A stretch of 5,841 nucleotides of DNA from an uncultured Lachnospiraceae bacterium (GTDB lineage: Bacteria > Bacillota > Clostridia > Lachnospirales > Lachnospiraceae). The position numbers were made by a program, and so were the translations under genes. The DNA lies in the NCBI GenBank assembly GCA_947174985.1, contig CAMWLB010000200.1, forward strand, positions 1-5,841, read 5' to 3'. This document shows positions 1-5,453 of the stretch, piece after piece (the first letter of the stretch is position 1; each line of letters starts with the position of its first letter). Below the pieces are notes generated by a model. That model searched no databases. It was not told where the DNA came from and saw nothing but the letters and a program-made list of their open reading frames with translations.

Positions 1-835
1 ATTCAAATTCAAAAGAAGCCCTGTCTGTTTCAAAGGCAAAAAGAGTACGGCCCTTTTTGCGAAACCGATAAAAAGCCCGACAGGATGCACTCTCGTGAAT
101 TGTCCTTACCATATCCCCCTTTGCCGGAGCCTTAAGAGGACATCCAGATGCTTCCAGCAGCTGCGCGTCCAATTCCAGATTGCCCTGTATAACCCGTACC
201 ATATTGTTTTGAATTTGAACAACCCTGGCTCCCAAATAAGTAGCCATTCTGTACTCTTTCCCCTGCCATAATATAGCGCCTATAACACCATTAAAATGAA
301 TACCTGCCATGGGGATATCCGCCACTGACAGCATTAAAGCCCCGCCGGAAAAACAGCATTGCGTCCAGACATACTCTTTAGGAAATGACCGGCCCCGGTC
401 TCCTTCCCAGTATCCCCAGGCATTGCGAAAAGAATATTTTTGTCCATTGATATACACATTTCCCCGAACCGAATGCCGCATACTCCACACGCTGTGGCGG
501 CATTCCATAAATGGCACTAATGCAAACGGTCCCATAATATCATATTTTAAGGGACAAAGTGGCCCAAAAGCCAATTTCCCCTTAACGGTCAACTGCGGCG
601 TGTGTATTGCCAAATGAATGCCTTTTTTACCAAATTGGTTTTCTCCAATGAAAATATTCCTTTTCGTCCGTCGAAATACATCTGTAGTGAACGTTACTGT
701 CCAAGCGTCATGATCCGCAATAATCTGAATAGAACAGGTGCGTTTTCTCCCTGTGTTATGAACGGCAGGTATTACCGCTAAAGTCTGTGTGTCAGACTGA
801 CATTTCAAATACCAGCCATAAAAGGAACCATACAT
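1..835 (-). CDS. Tocopherol cyclase family protein, 3' end cut by window edge
   Basis: The frame is open from an ATG at 835 to the left edge, giving 278 codons without a stop. The start is set by a GGAGG at 843-847, 7 nt upstream. The sequence resembles the tocopherol-cyclase-like family (PF14249) as found in Clostridia. The N-terminus is MYGSFYGWYLKCQ. The central signature is at residues 140-159: W140, Y142, E144-G-D, G148, S150-F-P152, W157 and Q159, close to the Y-x-E-x-x-W/R-G-x-SFP-x-x-W-x-Q pattern I recall for plant and cyanobacterial cyclases. No signal peptide or membrane span is evident, so it is probably cytosolic and beta-rich. Plant members close the chromanol ring of tocopherol. 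Clostridia are not known to make tocopherol, so the reaction and substrate here are unknown. Probably only a few C-terminal residues are missing. It follows the MATE gene by 171 bp with no clear terminator between, so co-transcription is possible. The family call is from remembered similarity. Confidence 0.8.
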   Translation of the reverse strand, partial: MYGSFYGWYLKCQSDTQTLAVIPAVHNTGRKRTCSIQIIADHDAWTVTFTTDVFRRTKRNIFIGENQFGKKGIHLAIHTPQLTVKGKLAFGPLCPLKYDIMGPFALVPFMECRHSVWSMRHSVRGNVYINGQKYSFRNAWGYWEGDRGRSFPKEYVWTQCCFSGGALMLSVADIPMAGIHFNGVIGAILWQGKEYRMATYLGARVVQIQNNMVRVIQGNLELDAQLLEASGCPLKAPAKGDMVRTIHESASCRAFYRFRKKGRTLFAFETDRASFEFE

Positions 836-851
836 ATGCTTGCCTCCATGA

Positions 852-870
852 AAAAATAATGCTTATTTTT
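852..870. repeat. AT-only inverted repeat just upstream of the cyclase-like gene's ribosome binding site
   Basis: Two perfect 8-bp arms, AAAAATAA (852-859) and TTATTTTT (863-870), flank a 3-nt loop. The right end lies 4 nt from the GGAGG of the cyclase-like gene. The stem is all A-T, so it would be weak in RNA and is not a convincing terminator. It may simply be an A/T-rich translation enhancer region or an operator half. Its function is unknown. Confidence 0.4.
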
Positions 871-914
871 CCACGGATGAGTCTGATTTATTCATCTGGA
901 AGAATTTCACGTTT

Positions 915-923
915 ATGATACCA
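915..923 (-). promoter_or_regulatory. Possible extended -10 promoter for the cyclase-like gene
   Basis: The minus strand reads TGG-TATCAT, which fits an extended -10 (TGn plus a 5/6 match to TATAAT). There is no good -35 box at 16-18 bp. A start near 908 would give a leader of about 70 nt. This is weak evidence. If it is not real, the cyclase-like gene depends on read-through from the MATE gene. Confidence 0.25.
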
Positions 924-1006
924 TGACATATTTCTTTCTCCATCAACATAGGTTGCATCATCCATCAGCAGATTTACAAGACAAATCTTCATTTATGAAA
1001 CATGCA

Positions 1007-2335
1007 TTATATGACTTTGAATTGTTTCCATTTACCCCTGCTGAACCTGTTCTCAAAAAGTACGGCCTTAAAAAGCCAGTCGGCGCACATTGCAAACGCA
1101 ATGCCAATAACCCCCATATCCAGCACAATACCAAACAGCACAGAAAGCAAAAGCCTGATTCCGATTGTCGATATAACCGTAACGACCATCGTAAACTTTA
1201 CATCTCCCGCAGCACGAAGTCCTGCTGAAAGCGCTCCCGAAAACGGATACGCAAGTGCATTAAACACATTATGGATGACCACCAGCCAGATTACCAGCCG
1301 CTTTGTTTCCGCTGACAGATCATATGCCATCAGCATAAGCGGTGTTGCCACAAATACAATGACATTCCATGCCACCGAAGCGGCAACAGTGATCTTCATC
1401 AGCTTTTTAAAGTAATATTCCGCTTCGTTCGTGTCATCTGCTCCCATGCACTGGCCAATGACAGGAATAAATGCCGTACTCATGGCTACCCCCATCAGAG
1501 CAGCAAGCGACCAGATGCTCTGTGCCACACCATTTGCCGCAATCTGATAAGTGCCAAAAAGGGCAACGATACTGCTGAGAGCTACCTTTACCAATTGGAA
1601 CAATCCGTTTTCGATGCCGTTCGGAACGGCAATGTTGAGTATCTTCTTTAACATCCCGCCATCCCACACCAAAATCCATCTGACCTGATAGCGAAGCTCT
1701 GCGCCCTGCCTGAAACACAGAACCGTGATGACCACTGCCGAAAATGCCCTGGCAATCAGGGACGGATAAGCCACTCCTGCCACTCCCGCCTTCAGCACGA
1801 ACACGCCGATTATATTTCCGGCTACGTTGATGATATTAGACAGAATGGAAATATACATAGTCACTCTGGTCTTGCCCAGGCTCCTGTAGATTGCCGCACC
1901 TGCATTATAAATTGCCAGCGCGGGATAGGAATAAGCCGAAATCCGCAGATAGGTGACACAGGCGTCCATGACGGAATCCTCTACCCTGCCAAACAACAGG
2001 GCGAGCATTGTGCGGTTTCCGATAATGACCAATGCCCCAATAAGCAGCGAAATCATAATGGAAAACATCAAAAGCTGACTGGAGGATTTTTCCGCATTAT
2101 CCATATCCCTGCTTCCAATGTACTGGCTGACTATTACAGCGCCGCCGGAGGCAAGCGCAGTAAAAATATAGATAAAAATTGTATTGAACTGATTGACAAG
2201 CGCTACGCCAGACACGGCGGCTTCTCCCGCATAACTTATGACAAGTGTGTCAGAAATTCCCACCAGCATCACAAGCAATTGTTCCAAAAAAAGCGGAATG
2301 ATCATATTTTTCAAGTCTTTATTTGTAAATCGCAT
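1007..2335 (-). CDS. MATE family multidrug/toxin efflux transporter
   Basis: This is a 442-residue polytopic membrane protein, a normal length for the MATE family (two MatE halves, PF01554). The start ATG has a GGAGGA at 2341-2346, 5 nt upstream, and the stop is TAA. The first half opens with P14-LFLEQ19, then D29, N48, G64-G65 and SQYIGS (70-75). The typical linker segment with YRSLGKTRVTMY is at 150-161. The second half repeats the pattern with P238-NGIEN and, later, a GQCMGADD segment. About 12 transmembrane helices are expected. Family members export organic cations or other toxic and signalling compounds in exchange for Na+ or H+. The substrate and coupling ion cannot be told here. The gene lies directly downstream of the LysR gene, with an operator-like promoter region between, so regulation by that LysR protein is the best inference. 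Confidence 0.95.
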   Translation of the reverse strand: MRFTNKDLKNMIIPLFLEQLLVMLVGISDTLVISYAGEAAVSGVALVNQFNTIFIYIFTALASGGAVIVSQYIGSRDMDNAEKSSSQLLMFSIMISLLIGALVIIGNRTMLALLFGRVEDSVMDACVTYLRISAYSYPALAIYNAGAAIYRSLGKTRVTMYISILSNIINVAGNIIGVFVLKAGVAGVAYPSLIARAFSAVVITVLCFRQGAELRYQVRWILVWDGGMLKKILNIAVPNGIENGLFQLVKVALSSIVALFGTYQIAANGVAQSIWSLAALMGVAMSTAFIPVIGQCMGADDTNEAEYYFKKLMKITVAASVAWNVIVFVATPLMLMAYDLSAETKRLVIWLVVIHNVFNALAYPFSGALSAGLRAAGDVKFTMVVTVISTIGIRLLLSVLFGIVLDMGVIGIAFAMCADWLFKAVLFENRFSRGKWKQFKVI

Positions 2336-2402
2336 AGTAATCCTCCAATTTTGTACATAGCTTTCTTTTCCAAGATTAGTTTCATACGCGGTCCAAAAGC
2401 TT

Positions 2403-2464
2403 AAAAAAATATAAGTCTAAAACCAAGAGGATTTTCGAATCCCTTCTCGGTCTTACACTTACAT
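2403..2464 (-). terminator. Long intrinsic terminator hairpin after lysR, overlapping the MATE promoter
   Basis: Read on the minus strand, the left arm is 2464-2438, the loop CGAA is 2437-2434 and the right arm is 2433-2409. A run of T follows directly (2409-2403, its first T paired). I count about 25 pairs, one G-G mismatch at 2456/2417 and a 2-nt AA bulge at 2444-2445. Several pairs are G-U in minus-strand RNA and would be C-A mismatches in plus-strand RNA, which supports function as minus-strand RNA. It lies 71 bp after the lysR stop and before the MATE ribosome binding site. The left arm overlaps the -10 box of the predicted MATE promoter. Confidence 0.75.
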
Positions 2465-2491
2465 TATAAATCGCCTTATTGTTCATGTCTA
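2463..2491 (-). promoter_or_regulatory. Sigma-A-type promoter of the MATE gene
   Basis: On the minus strand a TAGACA -35 box (2486-2491, 5/6 match) is followed by a 17-bp spacer and a perfect TATAAT (2463-2468). The expected start is near 2456, giving a leader of about 120 nt to the MATE ATG. I found no comparable promoter between the hairpin and the MATE ribosome binding site, so this is the best candidate. It is flanked upstream by two operator-like palindromes. Confidence 0.65.
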
Positions 2492-2502
2492 ATACTTGTA
2501 TT
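2491..2502. promoter_or_regulatory. Palindrome abutting the MATE -35 box, candidate LysR activation site
   Basis: The plus strand reads AATAC-TT-GTATT, a perfect 5-bp dyad with a 2-bp centre. It sits at about -41 from the predicted MATE start and shares one base with the -35 box. LysR-type regulators usually have a second, degenerate site near -35 in addition to the main site near -65. The position fits that role. Binding is inferred. Confidence 0.45.
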
Positions 2503-2513
2503 TTATGTTTTAA

Positions 2514-2530
2514 AATGCTTTTAAGGCATT
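2514..2530. promoter_or_regulatory. T-N11-A dyad, candidate LysR recognition site for MATE control
   Basis: The plus strand reads AATGC-TTTTAAG-GCATT. The core ATGC-N7-GCAT satisfies the T-N11-A rule of LysR-type binding sites. Its centre at 2522 is about 66 bp upstream of the predicted start at 2456, where the main recognition site of these regulators normally lies. It begins 5 bp after the stop codon of the lysR gene. The dyad is seen directly; binding is inferred from family knowledge. Confidence 0.5.
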
Positions 2531-2535
2531 CCTTT

Positions 2536-3420
2536 CTATTTTCTCTCCAGCTCTGTTTTCATATGGTCTATAAATTTTGTAGCTGCCAAACTAAATGGCT
2601 GCTGTCTTTTCCATGCCAGCACACTGCTTGCTGTCAATTCCGGCGATAAGGGACGATATGCAATCTTTTTCTCATCCCAAAAGGAAATGGAGCCTTTGAT
2701 AACCAGCGCACATGCCAACCGGTTATGCACCATAATATTGCTGTTAGAAGGCAGGTTGCTTGTAAACAGGACGTCCAGTTTACCAAAATCTTCCCCAAAC
2801 CAGCTTGCCAGTTCGCTCTGTACGCTTAATCGTCTGGGCAGGATCAGCGGAAGCTTTTTCAGATCCTCTACGGTAACCGCCTCTTTTCCAGCCAGCGGCG
2901 CATCCGGGTGCATGACCGCTACCCACTGCTCCTTTTTCTCTAAACGGATAAAATCATACTTTTCCATATTGATAGGCTCCAATAAAAGGCCCACATCTGT
3001 CAATCCCTGATCCATCCGCTCTTTTACATGGTCGGCGGTTGCCGTGTACAAGTCAAAATCCACTTTGGGATATTTTTCATGAAATGACTGTATGATCCCG
3101 GGCAAAATCTGTACTGCCCCAAGATCCCCGCTACCAATGGAAACTGTGCCCTCCACCGTCTCTTCCTGCGCTGTCACCTCACGCCTTGTCTTATCTACCA
3201 GCTCCAGGATTTCTTCTGCCCGCCGGCGCAGCAGAATCCCTTCATTTGTCAGGACAATCTTCCTCGTCCCTCTGTCAAAAAGCCGGACTCCCATATCCTC
3301 TTCCATCTGTGCCAGTTGGCGGCTTAAGGTTGGCTGCGTAATGTGGAGCGCCTCTGCTGCCTTTGTAATGCTTTCTTCACGCACCACTGTTAAAAAATAC
3401 CGTAGCACACGTATCTCCAT
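2536..3420 (-). CDS. LysR-type transcriptional regulator
   Basis: The start is placed at the ATG at 3420, which gives 294 residues, a standard length for the family, and begins with the typical MEIRVLRYFLTVV. A GGAGGTG at 3429-3435 lies 8 nt upstream. A longer in-frame reading from 3474 adds 18 residues unlike the family and overlaps the preceding gene. The winged helix-turn-helix is at residues 2-60, with the recognition region about 17-36 (SITKAAEALHITQPTLSRQL) and the usual RLFDR after it (46-50). A coiled linker helix follows to about 85, then the periplasmic-binding-like effector domain at about 90-290. It binds DNA as a tetramer and responds to a small ligand, which cannot be predicted here. 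It lies 29 bp after a small gene and 200 bp ahead of the MATE gene, whose promoter region carries a T-N11-A dyad. The MATE pump is therefore its likely target. Confidence 0.93.
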   Translation of the reverse strand: MEIRVLRYFLTVVREESITKAAEALHITQPTLSRQLAQMEEDMGVRLFDRGTRKIVLTNEGILLRRRAEEILELVDKTRREVTAQEETVEGTVSIGSGDLGAVQILPGIIQSFHEKYPKVDFDLYTATADHVKERMDQGLTDVGLLLEPINMEKYDFIRLEKKEQWVAVMHPDAPLAGKEAVTVEDLKKLPLILPRRLSVQSELASWFGEDFGKLDVLFTSNLPSNSNIMVHNRLACALVIKGSISFWDEKKIAYRPLSPELTASSVLAWKRQQPFSLAATKFIDHMKTELERK

Positions 3421-3449
3421 TGTTTTTACACCTCCGTCTTTATTCTCCC

Positions 3450-3656
3450 TTATGCACCAATATCTTTCAGCCATTTGTCAATCTTCTCTTTCAGCCTGCT
3501 GTTCAATATGTCGTCATCATACTGTGCAAAATTCTTCACCCGTGTGGTAATTTCCGGGCGAATGTCATCCTCTGATTTGCTACAAGTTTCTGGCAACTTA
3601 TGTCTGATCTCTTCCTGTAAGGATTGCGGCATTACTGAAATATAGTAAGGCGGCAC
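3450..3656 (-). CDS. Small protein of unknown function upstream of lysR
   Basis: This 68-codon gene starts with GTG at 3656, preceded by AAAGGTG with 8 nt spacing, and stops with TAA 29 bp before the lysR ATG. The lysR ribosome binding site lies in that gap, so the two are probably co-transcribed. The product is hydrophilic and charged, with no signal peptide or membrane span. Its C-terminus, ending IDKWLKDIGA, is a likely amphipathic helix. The frame stays open 8 codons upstream of the GTG to a TAG at 3681-3683, so little more could belong to it. I do not recognise the family. The last 20 residues recall the C-terminus of short flavodoxins, so a decayed fragment of such a gene is possible, but no flavin-binding part is visible upstream. 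A real small gene is favoured by the start signal and the tight spacing. Confidence 0.55.
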   Translation of the reverse strand: MPPYYISVMPQSLQEEIRHKLPETCSKSEDDIRPEITTRVKNFAQYDDDILNSRLKEKIDKWLKDIGA

Positions 3657-3701
3657 ATATGATACACCTTTTTGTAAAACCTATCTTTACATACTCCTAT
3701 C

Positions 3702-3767
3702 AAAAAGGCAGAATCAAATTAGCGATGCACAAATAAACTTCTGTTCTCATCCTAACTCAGTCCTGCC
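3702..3767 (-). terminator. Intrinsic terminator-like hairpin after the antiporter gene
   Basis: On the minus strand a left arm at 3767-3748 pairs with a right arm at 3727-3707, around a 20-nt loop, and is followed by U5 (3706-3702). The base of the stem is GGCAGGA with TTCTGCC. There is one internal mismatch and a single-base bulge, and several G-U pairs that would not form in the opposite strand. It lies 100 bp after the antiporter stop and 46 bp before the GTG of the small gene. The large loop makes it less classical than the other terminators here. Confidence 0.55.
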
Positions 3768-3780
3768 CAAACATCAATTA

Positions 3781-3810
3781 TTCAATATCATTTTTCAAAT
3801 ATTTATTGAA
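3781..3810. repeat. 7-bp inverted repeat in the AT-rich antiporter downstream region
   Basis: TTCAATA (3781-3787) and TATTGAA (3804-3810) form a perfect dyad with a 16-bp spacer. It lies between the antiporter stop and the terminator-like hairpin. No U tract follows it on the minus strand, so it is not a terminator by itself. It could be an operator for the small gene and lysR, or chance in AT-rich DNA. I see no convincing promoter for the small gene between 3657 and 3866. Confidence 0.3.
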
Positions 3811-3866
3811 CATTTCCCTCTAACAAAACTAATTGCTGATCTTTGTTTAAGGATAGGTCTATTTCC

Positions 3867-5129
3867 TTATGACTGATGCTCTCTACGTACATTTGCGAGT
3901 TCGTCATAATGTTCTGTAATATCTTCACCTGCTTCAACAGCGGCAACCGCTCCGCTCCCGTAGGCAACTTTAAGCAAGATAGGGGTAATGATTGTTGTAA
4001 TCACCACCATAACCACCACCGGTCCCACAAAAGCGCTTCCCAGCAGTCCAAGTGCAGTTCCTTTACTTGCCACTATGAGGGCAACCTCTCCTCTGGACAC
4101 CATTCCGACTCCGATCCGCTTGCACTGGTGTGACTGATATCCGCACATCTTTGCACCCAGACCACACCCGATAACCTTTGTCAGAACCGCCACGATAACA
4201 AGTATCAGAGTAAACAGAATAATAGCGGGCGTCATTTTGGGAATCGTAACGGAAAGCCCTATATTTGCAAAGAAAACAGGGGACAGCAAAAGAAATGATA
4301 CGACATCAAACTTTCCCAGCATATATTCAGACTGTCCTGTATTAGAAATAATCAGTCCGGCTATGTATGCTCCGGTAATGTCCGCCACACCAAACAGACG
4401 CTCCGACAGGTATGCCATGAGCAGGCAAAACACAAAGGCCGCAATCACATGCCTGCGGCGCACTTTATCCGCATTTGACATCCAATAGTTGTAAACTTTA
4501 TAAAACAGGAAACCAGCCACAAGGGCAAACACAAAAAATGCCGCAACTTTTCCCAGAACTATTACAATGCGGACCGAAGGGTCTGCCATACTTGTAATGA
4601 TTGTCAGTGCAATGATTCCCAGAATATCATCAATGATTGCCGCTCCAAGAATTGCATTACCTGAATGCGTTTTCAATCTTCCAAGCTCTTTCAGCGTCTC
4701 TACTGTGATGCTGACGGAAGTGGCAGTCAGAATCACTCCTATAAATATGTTCTGCAGGAAAATACTGCATGATGCGTCTGACTGTATCATTTCCGGCTTA
4801 TTAAAGAACCATGCAGTCAAAAATCCTCCTGCAATCGGTACAATAACGCCGCAAATTGCAATGACCAAAGAGGCTTTCCCACTCTTTTTTAGCTCCTTGA
4901 TATCCGTTTCCAGTCCGGCGCTGAACATCAGAACAATCACACCCAGTTCTGCCACGGCCTTCAAAAAATCTGTTTCTGACAGAATTCCAAACACCGCCGG
5001 TCCCAGCAAAAGCCCTGCCATCAGCGCACCAACCACCTGCGGCATCCTTACTCTCGTTGTTGTAACACCCAATAATTTGGTACATAATAATATAATTGCC
5101 AAGTCAAGTAAAAAATTGTAACTGTGCAT
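3867..5129 (-). CDS. CPA2-family cation/proton antiporter (NapA/GerN/KefB-like)
   Basis: The preferred start is the ATG at 5129, with GGAG at 5139-5142 spaced 9 nt away. This gives 420 residues. An in-frame TTG at 5144 would add five residues but overlaps that ribosome binding site. The protein is a Na+/H+ exchanger-type membrane protein (PF00999) with about 12-13 helices. Visible family marks are MPQVVGALMAGLLLGP near residues 29-44, LMFSAGLETD near 67-76, ATS at 136-138 in the unwound helix region, and the paired aspartates D167-D168 that bind the ion. Two aspartates are the mark of the electrogenic NapA-like type. A hydrophilic tail of about 30 residues ends the protein, with no RCK/TrkA-N domain, unlike full KefB/KefC. 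It probably exchanges Na+ or K+ for protons for pH and salt homeostasis. The cation is not decided by sequence. It appears monocistronic, with its own leader and a terminator-like hairpin downstream. Confidence 0.92.
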   Translation of the reverse strand: MHSYNFLLDLAIILLCTKLLGVTTTRVRMPQVVGALMAGLLLGPAVFGILSETDFLKAVAELGVIVLMFSAGLETDIKELKKSGKASLVIAICGVIVPIAGGFLTAWFFNKPEMIQSDASCSIFLQNIFIGVILTATSVSITVETLKELGRLKTHSGNAILGAAIIDDILGIIALTIITSMADPSVRIVIVLGKVAAFFVFALVAGFLFYKVYNYWMSNADKVRRRHVIAAFVFCLLMAYLSERLFGVADITGAYIAGLIISNTGQSEYMLGKFDVVSFLLLSPVFFANIGLSVTIPKMTPAIILFTLILVIVAVLTKVIGCGLGAKMCGYQSHQCKRIGVGMVSRGEVALIVASKGTALGLLGSAFVGPVVVMVVITTIITPILLKVAYGSGAVAAVEAGEDITEHYDELANVRREHQS

Positions 5130-5210
5130 CTGTCCTATCTCCAATCTTCAAGTTTTTCATTTATATATCAATATTAGCTGTAAGAAGCCCCATGCGGATG
5201 GTTTTCTCAC

Positions 5211-5240
5211 AATATAGGAAAAATTGTCGATTTCAGTCTA
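5211..5240 (-). promoter_or_regulatory. Candidate promoter of the antiporter gene
   Basis: The minus strand carries TAGACT (5235-5240) and TATATT (5211-5216, 5/6 match to the -10 consensus) with an 18-bp spacer, giving a start near 5204 and a leader of about 75 nt. An alternative is TTGATA (5258-5263) with a 17-bp spacer to TAGACT used as the -10. Both lie inside or across the 13-bp inverted repeat, so repression by occlusion is plausible. Confidence 0.4.
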
Positions 5241-5258
5241 GCACTATTTTTCCTATAT
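5212..5258. promoter_or_regulatory. Perfect 13-bp inverted repeat straddling the antiporter promoter
   Basis: ATATAGGAAAAAT (5212-5224) and ATTTTTCCTATAT (5246-5258) are exact reverse complements separated by 21 bp. The centre-to-centre distance of the arms is 34 bp, close to three helical turns. One arm covers the -10 box and the other lies upstream of the -35. No U tract follows on the minus strand, so this is more likely a paired operator than a terminator. The binding protein is unknown; the nearby LysR dyads have a different sequence. Confidence 0.5.
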
Positions 5259-5269
5259 ATCAATAAGAA

Positions 5270-5290
5270 TTTATCACCGGTCAGGATAAA
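5270..5290. repeat. Short dyad TTTATC-N9-GATAAA upstream of the antiporter promoter
   Basis: Perfect 6-bp arms at 5270-5275 and 5285-5290 enclose ACCGGT, itself a palindrome, plus CAG. It lies about 75 bp upstream of the predicted antiporter start and could be an activator site. This is weak evidence. The rest of 5241-5333 shows no open gene or recognised riboswitch. Confidence 0.25.
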
Positions 5291-5333
5291 CTTATAAACT
5301 GTTATCACACCCAGAGCCTATTTGCGTTGCTTT

Positions 5334-5369
5334 AAAAAATATAGGGAATTCAAAATTACCAATCCCTAT
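5334..5369 (-). terminator. Second, weaker terminator-like hairpin after the surface protein gene
   Basis: On the minus strand ATAGGGA (5369-5363) pairs with TCCCTAT (5347-5341) around a 15-nt loop, followed by A and then six T (5339-5334). It begins exactly where the U tract of the upstream terminator ends. It would act as a back-up to isolate the antiporter from the surface protein transcript. Confidence 0.45.
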
Positions 5370-5400
5370 AAAAACAGGAAGAACATCTCTGCTCCTCCTG
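5370..5400 (-). terminator. Intrinsic terminator of the leucine-rich-repeat protein gene
   Basis: On the minus strand CAGGAGGAGCA (5400-5390) pairs over 11 bp with TGTTCTTCCTG (5385-5375), with two G-U pairs and a GAGA tetraloop of GNRA type, followed by T5 (5374-5370). It lies 53 bp after the stop codon. This is a classical rho-independent terminator. Confidence 0.85.
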
Positions 5401-5453
5401 CATTTATATCGTCACTTTCGACCGGGCGGGTAATATTTCTTTCCCCCACACAC

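Larger units (their letters stand above)
5162..5264. repeat. 11-bp direct repeat pair in the antiporter leader
   Basis: TATATATCAAT occurs at 5162-5172 and again at 5254-5264, 92 bp apart. One copy overlaps the upstream arm of the inverted repeat and the other lies in the untranslated leader. In AT-rich DNA this can be chance, but both copies lie in the regulatory region of one gene. Confidence 0.3.

Noticed and set aside
309..617. 102-codon plus-strand frame
   Set aside because: It is antisense to the cyclase-like gene, which has a good start signal and the family signature.
970..988. 6-bp inverted repeat AGATTT-N7-AAATCT after the MATE gene, considered as a terminator
   Set aside because: The stem is short and AT-rich, and no U tract follows it on the minus strand.
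1434..1718. 94-codon minus-strand frame inside the MATE gene
   Set aside because: It is an alternative frame within a gene whose protein is continuous and family-like throughout.
2311..2385. 24-residue leader frame overlapping the MATE start
   Set aside because: It has no convincing ribosome binding site, no run of regulatory codons, and its ATG is probably chance.
2429..2443. tRNA T-arm look-alike (GGGATTCGAAAATCC on the minus strand)
   Set aside because: No D-arm, anticodon arm or CCA end is nearby. The sequence is the top of the terminator hairpin.
3421..3474. 18-residue N-terminal extension of the LysR protein
   Set aside because: It overlaps the preceding small gene and is unlike the family N-terminus. 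The ATG at 3420 has the strong GGAGGTG.
4567..5121. 184-codon open frame on the plus strand
   Set aside because: It is antisense to the clear antiporter gene, its product is not family-like, and no ribosome binding site supports it. The plus-strand frames at 3092-3550, 2687-3010, 4237-4488 and 3876-4133 are rejected for the same reason.
5130..5144. TTG start for the antiporter, five residues upstream
   Set aside because: The TTG overlaps the GGAG that best serves the ATG at 5129 and has no good ribosome binding site of its own.
5104..5160. 18-residue upstream frame overlapping the antiporter start
   Set aside because: No ribosome binding site, and it reads out of frame through the start region.
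5145..5333. Possible riboswitch in the antiporter leader
   Set aside because: The predicted leader is short and I see none of the conserved cores of the c-di-AMP, Na+ or Li+ classes. A covariance-model search would settle it.
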